Positions 25,602-33,901 of a stretch of DNA of 64,000 bases are shown here, one piece after another; position 1 is the stretch's first letter; the number at the start of each line of letters is the position of its first letter. Both the position numbers and the translations under genes were made by a program. Under the pieces are notes generated by a model. It searched no databases and was not told where the DNA came from. It saw only the letters and a program-made list of their open reading frames with translations. The stretch spans positions 1 to 64,000 of the forward strand of contig JAOTRX010000011.1 of the NCBI GenBank assembly GCA_030247675.1. The letters are read 5' to 3'. The DNA is from Desulforhopalus sp. (GTDB lineage Bacteria > Desulfobacterota > Desulfobulbia > Desulfobulbales > Desulfocapsaceae).

Positions 25602-25790
25602 GGAGAATCCCACATCTTACACTTCGACGTAGAGACTAACGGTCTTTACTGGGAAGTAACAAAGCTCCACTGTCTCGTTATCTACGACGACATCACCGAC
25701 ACCACTCACGTATTCGATCCAGTATCCCCAAGGCCTATTGAAGATGGACTTAGGATGCTCATGGCAGCAGACTTTCTTATTTCTTGCTTG
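25602..25790 (+). pseudogene. Remnant of a T7-type phage DNA polymerase (3'-5' exonuclease start)
   Basis: The forward frame reads LHFDVETNGLYWEVTKLHC, then LVIYDDITDTTHVFDPVS and IEDGLRMLMAADFLIS. It matches in order the first 60 or so residues of T7 gp5-type DNA polymerases (D-I-E-A-N ... V-T-K-F-H-C-G-V-I-Y-D), including the Exo I Asp and Glu. AAGGAG stands at the right distance but the start codon position reads ATC. The expected HN-x-x-x-YD motif is absent: after about 25790 the sequence belongs to the opposite-strand gene 25777-26172. The gene has therefore lost its start and most of its body. Confidence 0.7.
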
Positions 25791-26172
25791 GTAGTTGAGG
25801 TTGCGGTGAAATTGCCTCTCCTTGTACCTGTTGGGATTGAAAGGATTGGAGAATATAGTTATTTCTAATGACTTCCTCCCTGAGTTCCTTGACATGTTGC
25901 TTTAGGACCGCCTCCTCTACAAAGTCTAATTTACCTCTGCCATCAACATTAACTGTTCCAACCACCTTAACAACTGGAATTTTTTTAATTATTTCAAGAC
26001 TTTCGACTTTCTTTTCGTCCTCAGGAAGTTTGCTAACCCTATCAAGTTCAGCATAGGACACAAAATCATCCAAAGGATTCCTGGCTGGAGGTGCAGGTTG
26101 CCACAGCTTCGCCGTGATTGTTCCGAGTAAAATAGCGATTATTGTCAGTATTGTTTTTGAGTAATTATCCAT
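25777..26172 (-). CDS. Membrane-anchored hypothetical protein
   Basis: 131 residues: a short cytoplasmic start, one transmembrane helix (TILTIIAILLGTITA, about 7-22), then a soluble, charged domain with KKIPVVKVVGTVNVDGRGKL and a Gln/Pro-rich end. Probably periplasmic. No family recognised. It is convergent with the polymerase remnant and overlaps its last bases. AGGAA lies about 12 bases before the ATG, and TATAAC near 26195 may be part of its promoter. Confidence 0.55.
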   Translation of the reverse strand: MDNYSKTILTIIAILLGTITAKLWQPAPPARNPLDDFVSYAELDRVSKLPEDEKKVESLEIIKKIPVVKVVGTVNVDGRGKLDFVEEAVLKQHVKELREEVIRNNYILQSFQSQQVQGEAISPQPQLPSKK

Positions 26173-26232
26173 GGTTATTGAAAATTCCTGTTATAATCGT
26201 GTTCAAGCCACCCAGACATACCAAAGGTGACA

Positions 26233-26811
26233 TTAAATGATATTGTCGTTTTTTAGAATATATAACAAGTATTTATGCATATTTCTTAATACATGTTCTT
26301 CTGCATTGTCAGGTGTCGCAAATGGGAAGACAAACATCATTGGGAACCATTGGACAAGAGTCCATGCATCCTTCACCTCGTAATTATGAACCTGTTTATT
26401 CTGAGCCACAACGTTTACATTAAAGGTGTATTCAGATGTTGCCCAAGATGGGATTATATAAAAGCTTGCGCCAGTAATAACTGCTGGAATCAGACCGAGT
26501 GGGTTTTCATATTTATTAATTGTTACTCTAACTTGAACATCTGAATTAGTTTCATCGGTCGTTACTGTGCAGCACTCGGAATTTCTTACTGCACGAATGA
26601 ATTCTCCCTCCTGTGCGTTTTCGGAAATAGTTGTTGAGCTTATGTCCATGTTTGAGTGATAGATCACTCTATAAAAAATCCTTGTTTTCTCCTTGTCATT
26701 ATCCCTTGGAAATGCGCCATCACCTATAACGGCTATGTTGTTGTTTTTTATTCCCGCACATCCGGTAAGAAATAAAGACGCAAAGATCAGAAGAATGGCC
26801 AGGTTACGCAT
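26233..26811 (-). CDS. Predicted lipoprotein with two hydrophobic segments
   Basis: 192 residues from the ATG at 26809-26811, which has GGAG eight bases upstream; the longer frame to 26871 lacks support. The lipobox LFLTGC gives lipidation at Cys18 (LTGC-AG). The body ends with PLGLIPAVITGASFYIIPSW and then YEVKDAWTLVQWFPMMFVF, two hydrophobic stretches separated by a beta-rich stretch. Chromosomal lipoproteins of this shape exist, but I cannot name the family. It is an island gene and may alter the envelope of the host. Confidence 0.65.
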   Translation of the reverse strand: MRNLAILLIFASLFLTGCAGIKNNNIAVIGDGAFPRDNDKEKTRIFYRVIYHSNMDISSTTISENAQEGEFIRAVRNSECCTVTTDETNSDVQVRVTINKYENPLGLIPAVITGASFYIIPSWATSEYTFNVNVVAQNKQVHNYEVKDAWTLVQWFPMMFVFPFATPDNAEEHVLRNMHKYLLYILKNDNII

Positions 26812-26968
26812 GTCGATTACTCCATAGTTATCTTTTAAATTTAGCATATTAGCTTTAAGAATCGAGGACACTACAACTGTGTATTTGGATAGTCAATATC
26901 AAAGGTTGGGGAAGCTAAAGCCATAATCAATTTTCTCTCTTGCTTCCCCCGGCCTACCCTGCCCCCCG

Positions 26969-27214
26969 TTACCCTACAGACGACACAGAGGTTGCTTTGA
27001 TCAACTCTTGCAAGACCCCAGCCGCCCGGTGAAGCTCTGTAACTGCCAAGTCAATTTCTTCCCTCTGTGCTTCCGAAATGTCTGTCCAGTCCGTGAAGTG
27101 GTCGTGATTATTCGCAATATCCTCGACACAAACATAGCTACCCTGGATTGCCTCAATGATAATTGCTGAATCGGTGGACTCTTCTTTTCTGATGTTTACG
27201 GTTACGCTGTTCAT
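26969..27214 (-). CDS. Small acidic hypothetical protein
   Basis: 81 residues, acidic, with AAGGAGAA eight bases before the ATG. The helical C-terminus (DISEAQREEIDLAVTELHRA) suggests a helical bundle. No domain recognised. It stands just downstream of the integrase, the place where excisionase genes are common, but it lacks the basic winged-helix look of Xis. Confidence 0.55.
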   Translation of the reverse strand: MNSVTVNIRKEESTDSAIIIEAIQGSYVCVEDIANNHDHFTDWTDISEAQREEIDLAVTELHRAAGVLQELIKATSVSSVG

Positions 27215-27321
27215 GCTGTGTTCTCCTTTTGTCTGTTTGGGTTGTCGCTAGCCTCCTTATGGGATAGCCAACGGATGATTGCTTTGGTTGATCCAAGCGC
27301 CTGATCTGGTGTAGCCTGGTG

Positions 27322-28998
27322 TCACCTTTGGTAGGCCACATTCAATTCAATGCCATAGTCAATTTTTTCGATTGCTTCCCTCAACAGTATCTCAGGCGTA
27401 TACCGCTTCCCATAGCGCCCCATGGTCTCCGAGTTGATTGTATGCCCATCGAGTTCATGGATCATAAAGGGGTCAACCTGCTTGTGTTTCAGGTGAGTAA
27501 TGAAGGTGTGCCGGAATGAATGGAAGGTCTTGCCCTGGCCGATTCCTCTGAGCTTTTTGAAATATTGGAACCATCTGCCGACCATTTGGCCGTAACCATC
27601 ACGCCTTCGTCGCAGCTCTGGGAATAGCCTGGTTTCCCCCCGTGCCTTAAGTTGTTCTGTGTATTTTAGGAGACCGAGGTCAACCAATTGGGGATGAATT
27701 GGCACCAGACGAACGCTTGAAAGATTCTTCAATACCTTCTCTCCTCTATTGTTGATATCGAAAACCCAAACGTCACCTTCTTGCCTGATGTCTTCAAGAT
27801 GAAGTTGGCAGATTTCCTCAAGTCGACAACCGGCATACAGGGCTATCAATGGTGCCCAATACCGGGAGGGCTGGGAAGTGTCCGGGGTGTCGAAGAGTTT
27901 CTGCAAGTCTTCAATGGTGTAAGCTTCTCGTTCTTCATCGGGTCGACTGTGGAGTTTTACTTTGAAGCCACCGGCTGGATTGACCTGCATGTATCCATGG
28001 GAGACAGCAAAGGAAAAGAGATTACTCAGGCGGGAGATATACTTGTTGACTGTGTGGGCGCTCAGGGTCTTTTTCGGTTTCGTCGCGATGATCTCAGCAA
28101 TTGACTTGGTTGTAAACTTTGGAATCTTTCGCATGTTCGGCGGGAGTTGGACGATTACCGCTTTGAAATCGCGCATGATCCCTTTGTCGATGGCATCGGC
28201 AGGAATGTCACCGAATATCTCCAGGAAGAGATTGAATACCGCTTTGTGATCTTCTTCTGTTTTCTCTCGCCATGCTTGGGCGACCTCCTTTTCTTTGAAG
28301 AAGGCGTCTTGTATATCAGTGAAGGTGAAGATTTTGGCTGCCGTTCGATGTGAACCGATAGCCGTAGTCTTTTTAGCGGTAAACAAAGTTGTCGGGGAAT
28401 TCTCTATGGTTTGATTGCCTTCGGTGTACACCTTTGTGGACAATGGCTTTGTCTCTGGAAGGCCCGTGGAATAAGGAGTTTCAGCAGACCTACGGCGAAT
28501 TGTGTACACAGATTTGGTCACAGATATACCCTTGGTTTCCACAGAGTTGACCTGACCTTGGTCCTTGGCGGTTGCAACCTGACTCAGTGTTGCAGGGGAG
28601 ACATTGCTTGTTTCGGTTGGCCTATCAGTAGCTTCGATTGCTGATGAAACGAGTAGGGGAGGAAGACGCAGGAAACTCTGCGTAACTGAGGAAAGCCGCG
28701 CCTGCTTGATCATCCCCTTGATGGCTGGAGTAATGGACGGCCATTGGAGTGTCTCGGCTACTGCCTTGTTATCACAGTAAATACAGCGGCGTGCATCCTC
28801 GAAAAGACCTTGGACAACTGGCAGGAGACTGGCCAAGTGTTTCCTCGCAGTGTAGACACAGCGTGTCTTTAAGCTGTACTTGAGTTCTCTTTGAGGGATG
28901 ATCGAGCGACAATCAAGGGGAACCCGCATACGGAAGATGAATAGTCCTGTCGGGGTCTGTTGAAGATATTCAGGAGCGTTAAAACGACTAAAGGCCAT
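27322..28998 (-). CDS. Tyrosine site-specific integrase of the island
   Basis: 558 residues. The N-terminal 60 residues (TPTGLFIFRMRVPLD, LKYSLKTRCVYTARKHL) match the conserved start of many tRNA-targeting integrases (DUF6538 type). A long low-complexity linker (about 120-225), a SAM-like core-binding domain (FTDIQDAFFKEKEVAQAWRE; KYISRLSNLFSFAVSHGYM) and the catalytic domain follow. The catalytic residues are Arg in YAGCRLEEICQL, HSFRHTFITHL (H-x-x-R), His in HELDGHTINSE, and Tyr in GRYGKRY. The start has GGAGG ten bases upstream and lies 77 bases from the 3' end of tRNA-Ala. It should catalyse recombination between the 24-bp repeats. Confidence 0.93.
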   Translation of the reverse strand: MAFSRFNAPEYLQQTPTGLFIFRMRVPLDCRSIIPQRELKYSLKTRCVYTARKHLASLLPVVQGLFEDARRCIYCDNKAVAETLQWPSITPAIKGMIKQARLSSVTQSFLRLPPLLVSSAIEATDRPTETSNVSPATLSQVATAKDQGQVNSVETKGISVTKSVYTIRRRSAETPYSTGLPETKPLSTKVYTEGNQTIENSPTTLFTAKKTTAIGSHRTAAKIFTFTDIQDAFFKEKEVAQAWREKTEEDHKAVFNLFLEIFGDIPADAIDKGIMRDFKAVIVQLPPNMRKIPKFTTKSIAEIIATKPKKTLSAHTVNKYISRLSNLFSFAVSHGYMQVNPAGGFKVKLHSRPDEEREAYTIEDLQKLFDTPDTSQPSRYWAPLIALYAGCRLEEICQLHLEDIRQEGDVWVFDINNRGEKVLKNLSSVRLVPIHPQLVDLGLLKYTEQLKARGETRLFPELRRRRDGYGQMVGRWFQYFKKLRGIGQGKTFHSFRHTFITHLKHKQVDPFMIHELDGHTINSETMGRYGKRYTPEILLREAIEKIDYGIELNVAYQR

Positions 28999-29074
28999 CC
29001 TTGGTCAACCTCCGTGTACAAGAAGGTGGACAAGATGGCCTTAAATCAACTACTTTTCTAATAATATCAAACTA

Positions 29075-29098
29075 TTGGTGGAGCTAGACGGGATCGAA
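29075..29098. repeat. Right attachment-site repeat of the island
   Basis: Overlaps the 3' end of tRNA-Ala (29076-29151) by all but one base and is identical to 19275-19298. Confidence 0.9.
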
Positions 29099-29151
29099 CC
29101 GACGACCTCTTGACTGCCAGTCAAGCGCTCTCCCAGCTGAGCTATAGCCCC
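29076..29151 (-). tRNA. tRNA-Ala (anticodon GGC)
   Basis: 76 bases including the encoded CCA. The acceptor GGGGCTA pairs with TAGCTCC (one G-U), the anticodon arm is CTTGA-CTGGCAG-TCAAG, and the T-loop is TTCGATC. It is the integration site of the island and remains intact. Confidence 0.96.
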
Positions 29152-29251
29152 AAAATTTGCACATCCAAAAAACACGGCTATCATTAACAAGCTTTCAAAG
29201 ATGTGTCAACAGAAAACAGGGCAATCTTTTTATAAAAAAATAGCATAGTTG

Positions 29252-29280
29252 TTGCTAACGAAATTGAGGTTTGGTATGCT
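29252..29280 (+). promoter_or_regulatory. Candidate promoter for mreB
   Basis: TTGCTA (29252-29257), a 17-nt spacer, then TATGCT (29275-29280). Each hexamer matches four of six sigma70 consensus bases. About 135 bases upstream of the mreB ATG. Confidence 0.4.
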
Positions 29281-29417
29281 TCTCGGTTTCTTGAGGGTGG
29301 TTGTCTTTTTCACAAAATATACACTCTCGTCAAGGATCAACGTCACAATCCGGCATTAGACAGAAACATTCTCAAGGTTGGACCGGGTTTCTCTTATCTT
29401 ATCTCAAGGAAGAATAC

Positions 29418-30455
29418 ATGTATTCACCATTTAATTTTTTATATCGATTTTTATCCAATGATCTGGCGATTGATCTTGGGACGGCAAATACGGTTTTGTA
29501 TGTAAAAGGTAAAGGAATTGTCCTGAGAGAGCCCTCAGTTGTTGCGGTACGGCAAGATGGCAGGATGAGCAAGGTTCTGGCTGTTGGCCAGGAAGCAAAA
29601 ATGATGCTTGGCAAGACTCCCGGAAATATCGTAGCGATTCGCCCCATTAAGGACGGGGTTATTGCCGATTTCGAGGTTACTGAGGCGATGCTCCGGTATT
29701 TCATAAATAAGGTGCATAACAGAAGGACTCTGGTGCATCCGCGGATCATTATTTCGGTTCCCTCAGGTATCACCCAAGTCGAGAAGAGAGCCGTTCGGGA
29801 ATCCGCTGAATCTGCAGGTGCCAGAGAAGTCTTTCTCATAGAGGAGCCGATGGCCGCCGCAATAGGCGCTGGTTTGCCGATAACCGAGCCAACCGCCAAC
29901 ATGATTATCGACATCGGTGGTGGGACCACCGAAGTTGCAGTCATTTCTCTGGCCGGGATTGTTTATGCGAAATCAGTGAGAGTCGCCGGTGACAAAATGG
30001 ACGAGGCGATTCTGCAGTACATTAAGCGTAAACATAACCTGGCAATCGGCGAGCGGACCGCTGAGTTGATCAAGACCACCATCGGTAATGTAATGCCCGA
30101 AGAACCATATGAAACGATGAATATAAAAGGGAGGGATTTGGTCTCGGGGGTCCCCAAAACCCTGCAGGTTACTGCTGAGGAAATACAATCGGCAATAGCT
30201 GAGCAGGTGGATGTGATTGTCGAGGCGGTACGAGTCGCCCTTGAGGTTACACCACCTGAGTTGGCTGCTGATATCGTCGATAATGGTATCGTCCTGACCG
30301 GAGGAGGGGCGCTTCTGAAAAACCTTGATAAGTGCTTGAAAGAGGCGACCGGTATGCCGATTATCGTCGCTGAAGATCCTTTATCGTCAGTTGTCCTCGG
30401 TTCGGGAAAGGCTCTTGATAATCTTGATATTCTCAGGGAAGTAACCATTGAATAG
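29418..30455 (+). CDS. mreB: Rod-shape determining actin MreB
   Basis: Bacterial actin that forms short membrane-attached filaments guiding lateral wall synthesis. The 345 residues from the ATG at 29418 (AAGGAAG seven bases upstream) begin with a short amphipathic membrane helix (MYSPFNFLYRFL). Then come LAIDLGTANTVLYVKGKGIV (phosphate 1), MIIDIGGGTTEVAVISL (phosphate 2) and GIVLTGGGALLKNLDKCL (adenosine loop). The longest frame starts at 29301, but the extra 39 residues are out of keeping with the family. It opens the mreBCD-mrdA-rodA group. Confidence 0.97.
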   Translation: MYSPFNFLYRFLSNDLAIDLGTANTVLYVKGKGIVLREPSVVAVRQDGRMSKVLAVGQEAKMMLGKTPGNIVAIRPIKDGVIADFEVTEAMLRYFINKVHNRRTLVHPRIIISVPSGITQVEKRAVRESAESAGAREVFLIEEPMAAAIGAGLPITEPTANMIIDIGGGTTEVAVISLAGIVYAKSVRVAGDKMDEAILQYIKRKHNLAIGERTAELIKTTIGNVMPEEPYETMNIKGRDLVSGVPKTLQVTAEEIQSAIAEQVDVIVEAVRVALEVTPPELAADIVDNGIVLTGGGALLKNLDKCLKEATGMPIIVAEDPLSSVVLGSGKALDNLDILREVTIE

Positions 30456-30543
30456 CCGCCAGTCATAGGCTTGTACTAACTGCTCGCGCCGGTGAATGGT
30501 GATTCGCCGGCGCCCCGTGTCTTGTCTTCAATAGTTGTGATCT

Positions 30544-31422
30544 GTGCGAAAGAATACCAAAGCTAAACAGGATCGATCGATTGGCTCCACCATCAGAATC
30601 CTGTTGCTGATAACAATCTTGCTTGTAGTGGGTTTGTTGTTACTTGCCGCCATGCTTGGTGGCCGGTTTGGGGCACCTCATCAATTGACCCTCGATTTTA
30701 TCGGACCTTTACAAGGCACTGTAACTCGGACGTTTTCCGGGATCGTCAGTCTTAAAAACGATTATCTCGCCCTAGTGAATGTGCGGGCTGAGAACAAACA
30801 ACTCCAAGCACAAATCGACAAATACCTCACAGAACTTGGGGAATACCGTGAAGGTTACAGCACCTACCGTCATCTCCAGGAACTTTTGGCGGTAAAAGAG
30901 AAGTTGACCTTCCAGCCCCTCACCGCCAGAGTGGTCGGGAAGGAACCTGCCTTTTGGTACCAGACCATCGTTGTTGACCGTGGCAAAAAGGACGATGTGT
31001 TGGAGGGAATGATTGCTTTGGCACCCGGTGGTGTTGTCGGGCAAATCATGCACACCGGGGAGAACTACTCGAAGATCCTCCTTGCCAATGCCCCGAGCAG
31101 CGCCATTGACGCCATGGTCCAGAAAAACCGGACACGAGGAATTCTGAAAGGGGCTGGAGAAAAGGGCTTTACCTTACAATATGTGCTGAAAAATGCTGAC
31201 GTTGAGGTGGGAGACCATGTCGTTACTGCCGGAATCGGCGGGGTTTTCCCGGCTGGAATACCAGTTGGCAAGATTTCCAAGATTGAAAAGAAACAGCGGG
31301 GTATGTTCCAGGAAATTGAAGTCCAGCCGAATATAGATTTTCAAAAATTGGAATATGTTTTGATTGATCCTACGGATCGCAAGGCCATTTTAGATTCCAT
31401 GAACCTGACGCCAGAGAGGTAG
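30544..31422 (+). CDS. mreC: Rod-shape protein MreC
   Basis: Periplasmic scaffold of the elongasome that activates PBP2. 292 residues from a GTG, with a short basic cytoplasmic tail, one transmembrane helix (IRILLLITILLVVGLLLLAA, about 17-36), a coiled-coil (about 75-115), and the beta-barrel core with TARVVGKEPAFWYQTIVVDR and VGQIMHTGENYSKILLA. It lies 88 bases after mreB and two bases before mreD. Confidence 0.93.
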   Translation: MRKNTKAKQDRSIGSTIRILLLITILLVVGLLLLAAMLGGRFGAPHQLTLDFIGPLQGTVTRTFSGIVSLKNDYLALVNVRAENKQLQAQIDKYLTELGEYREGYSTYRHLQELLAVKEKLTFQPLTARVVGKEPAFWYQTIVVDRGKKDDVLEGMIALAPGGVVGQIMHTGENYSKILLANAPSSAIDAMVQKNRTRGILKGAGEKGFTLQYVLKNADVEVGDHVVTAGIGGVFPAGIPVGKISKIEKKQRGMFQEIEVQPNIDFQKLEYVLIDPTDRKAILDSMNLTPER

Positions 31423-31430
31423 TTTTGCCG

Positions 31431-31961
31431 ATGCTGGTAATTGTGTTTTGGGTGGTTGGTGTCGCCTTAATCGTTGCCCAAACTACCGTCCTTGAGTTTT
31501 TACCACCGTGGTTAGGAAGGCCGGATTTGGTATTTATTCTGGTTTCCTTCATTGCCTACCGCTTTGCATGGATTCCCGGAATAATATTGGTTTTTGTTTT
31601 GAGTTGGATTATGGATGTCGTCGCCGGCATCTATCTCGGTTTGTATCCTCTAGTGTGTCTTCTTGCTTTTACTGCTCTGAAAACGTTAACAAATCGCAAT
31701 CCTATAAAGGAATCAACCTATCAAATACCTCTTGTCGGCTTGAGTTATTTTCTCGCGCAGATTCTCTTTTACTTTATCAATTCAATACTCTTGCCCGACA
31801 TGCTTCCGGAATGGTCATGGCCCGCAGCTCTGCAAAGAACGATTTTGGTGATCTTGGCCGCGGTGCCACTCTTTGTTCTGTTTAATGGATTGTACGAATA
31901 CATCCTCAAGCGGCGTCTCCGTGGTAAACCGCCTCGGAGACGCTCCCAGCGGGCAATATGA
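31431..31961 (+). CDS. mreD: Rod-shape protein MreD
   Basis: A small integral membrane protein of the elongasome. About 176 residues with five or so hydrophobic helices, starting with VIVFWVVGVALIVAQTTVLE and including LVFILVSFIAYRFAWIPGII and YFLAQILFYFINSILL. The C-terminus is basic (KRRLRGKPPRRRSQR), fitting a cytoplasmic end. A TTG at 31425 is an alternative start with better spacing from GAGG. The stop overlaps mrdA as ATGA. Confidence 0.88.
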   Translation: MLVIVFWVVGVALIVAQTTVLEFLPPWLGRPDLVFILVSFIAYRFAWIPGIILVFVLSWIMDVVAGIYLGLYPLVCLLAFTALKTLTNRNPIKESTYQIPLVGLSYFLAQILFYFINSILLPDMLPEWSWPAALQRTILVILAAVPLFVLFNGLYEYILKRRLRGKPPRRRSQRAI

Positions 31962-33901
31962 ATCCAGAAGATGAAACTGGTCTAAAATTGGCCTTCAAGG
32001 AAATTGAGGATATCGAAGAGCGCGATGACGCTTCCCTCGATTTATTGAAAAAAAGGCTGCTCGGCGTAGCGATAGTCGTGCTTTTTTTCTTCGTGATCAT
32101 CATTCTCCGGCTGTGGACCTTGCAGATCACCGATGGTCCTGAGTATGAGAAACGGTCGTATGGCAATCGGGTCAGAATACGACAAATTGCCGCACCGAGA
32201 GGCCATATTCTTGATCGAAATGGCAGAGAGATCGTCACCAACCGGCCTTCTTTCGATGTCCTGCTTATTCAAGAGGATTCAAATGATATTGGCGATGTTC
32301 TCAAAAGATTGTCGCCGGTACTTGGTGTTGATATAAATGACCTGTGGACGAAGGTTCGGGAGGCTGCCGGCAATCCCCGGTATATGCCGGTGCGATTGAA
32401 GGAGGATATTGATTGGCAGACCCTCGCCTATCTGGAAAATCATAACCGCGAATTCTCAGGTATACGTATTGAGGTACAGCCGGTTCGCGTCTATCATTAT
32501 GAAGATCTTGCCGCGAATACGATTGGCTATCTCGGGGCAATTTCCAAGAAAGAGCTCGATGAATCGGACAAAAGCATATATTCCGGCGAAGATATCATTG
32601 GCAAGAAAGGTATCGAACGACTCCGCGAGAAAGATCTGCGGGGCAAAAAGGGGCAAAGTTATTCCGAGGTTGATGCCAAGGGTTTTGAGCAAAAGCAGTT
32701 AGAAAAAGTTGAGCCCCTTTCTGGAAAGGAAATTCGCTTAACCCTTGATGTCGATTTGCAACAGATAGCCGAGAGTTATATGGCGGCCGGAGAAAAATCC
32801 GGAGCCGTTGTGGTCATGGAGGTCAATACAGGGCGATTACTGGTCGCGGTGTCTGCTCCCAGCATCCGAATAAAAGAATTTATCGGTGGCATATCACAGG
32901 AACAGTGGAAGGCTTTACTTGATAACCCTAAACATCCGCTTATCAATAAGGTTGTGCAGGCAACATATCCACCCGGGTCGACGTATAAAATGGTGACGGC
33001 CTTAACAGGGCTTGCGAAAGGTGCCATTGATGAAAATACCGGAGTCTTTTGTCCGGGATCATATACCTTTGGCAACAGGACCTATAAGTGCTGGAGGCAT
33101 AGTGGCCATGGCGCGGTCAGCCTGAACAGGGCAATTGGAGAGTCCTGCGATGTCTATTTTTACCAGGTAGGACAGCGGGTTGGTGTCGATGCATTGTCTG
33201 AGTATGCGATGAAACTAGGCCTCGGGGCCAAAACCGGCGTAGAAATGGAGTACGAGAAAGAGGGTTTGGCACCCACCAAAAAATGGAAACTCAAAAATCG
33301 CAAAGCCAAATGGCAGGACGGGGAAACGCTTTCCGTCGCTATAGGTCAGGGCTATAACCTGGTCAGTCCGTTGCAGGTCTGTGTGATGACTTCAGCTTTG
33401 GCCAATGGCGGCAAGGTGTATCGACCAAAACTCGTTGAGCAAGTCGTCGATTTAGAGGGGACCATCGTCGAAAATTTTGCTCCGGAACTGGTCAGCCAAC
33501 TTCCTGGAATGGAAAAATATTTCAAGTTAATTCGCAAAGGAATGGAAGAGGTGGTTCAGGGGAAGGCTGGGACGGCTCGCAACGTTGCAATTGAGGGCCT
33601 ACGGATTGCCGGCAAGACCGGTACCGCCCAGGTTGTACGCCTCGCCCAGTATCGTGGCCTGAAGGAGTCGGCCATTCCGTATGAAGTCAGGGATCACGCC
33701 TGGTTTACCTGTTATGCCCCGGCGGACAATCCGGAAATCGCCGTGACAGTTCTCGTCGAACATGGCTTGCATGGGGGATCGGGGGCAGGACCTATTGCCA
33801 GGGCTATTTTAAATCAGTATTTCCATGGGAAGTTGGATGTCAAGGCTACGGGGAAGGTGGAGCCGGTGATAATTGATCAGGACGACGGGACGATAGAATG
33901 A
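31958..33901 (+). CDS. mrdA: Penicillin-binding protein 2 (elongation transpeptidase)
   Basis: Class B PBP that cross-links lateral-wall peptidoglycan. 647 residues: a cytoplasmic acidic tail, one transmembrane helix (LLGVAIVVLFFFVIIILRLW, about 34-53), the pedestal domain with PRGHILDRNGREIVTNRPSF, and the transpeptidase domain. The active-site motifs are PPGSTYKMV (SxxK serine), GESCDVYFYQ (SxD/N) and GKTGTAQ (KTG). The start overlaps mreD and the stop overlaps rodA, both as ATGA. Coupled translation with the RodA glycosyltransferase fits their known complex. Confidence 0.96.
   Translation: MNPEDETGLKLAFKEIEDIEERDDASLDLLKKRLLGVAIVVLFFFVIIILRLWTLQITDGPEYEKRSYGNRVRIRQIAAPRGHILDRNGREIVTNRPSFDVLLIQEDSNDIGDVLKRLSPVLGVDINDLWTKVREAAGNPRYMPVRLKEDIDWQTLAYLENHNREFSGIRIEVQPVRVYHYEDLAANTIGYLGAISKKELDESDKSIYSGEDIIGKKGIERLREKDLRGKKGQSYSEVDAKGFEQKQLEKVEPLSGKEIRLTLDVDLQQIAESYMAAGEKSGAVVVMEVNTGRLLVAVSAPSIRIKEFIGGISQEQWKALLDNPKHPLINKVVQATYPPGSTYKMVTALTGLAKGAIDENTGVFCPGSYTFGNRTYKCWRHSGHGAVSLNRAIGESCDVYFYQVGQRVGVDALSEYAMKLGLGAKTGVEMEYEKEGLAPTKKWKLKNRKAKWQDGETLSVAIGQGYNLVSPLQVCVMTSALANGGKVYRPKLVEQVVDLEGTIVENFAPELVSQLPGMEKYFKLIRKGMEEVVQGKAGTARNVAIEGLRIAGKTGTAQVVRLAQYRGLKESAIPYEVRDHAWFTCYAPADNPEIAVTVLVEHGLHGGSGAGPIARAILNQYFHGKLDVKATGKVEPVIIDQDDGTIE

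Larger units (their letters stand above)
19275..29098. mobile_element. Integrated island in tRNA-Ala(GGC), phage- or satellite-like
   Basis: About 9.8 kb between the two 24-bp repeats. It has a full-length tyrosine integrase whose start lies about 75 bases from the intact tRNA, a second short tyrosine recombinase near the other end, a helicase, a Rha/antirepressor-like regulator, tiny tightly overlapping genes, a broken phage-type DNA polymerase and two putative envelope proteins. There are no capsid, portal, terminase or tail genes, so it is not a complete phage. It interrupts an otherwise housekeeping region. Confidence 0.9.

Noticed and set aside
19275..29098. A complete prophage
   Set aside because: No capsid, portal, terminase, tail or lysis genes are seen; only integration, regulation and partial replication genes.
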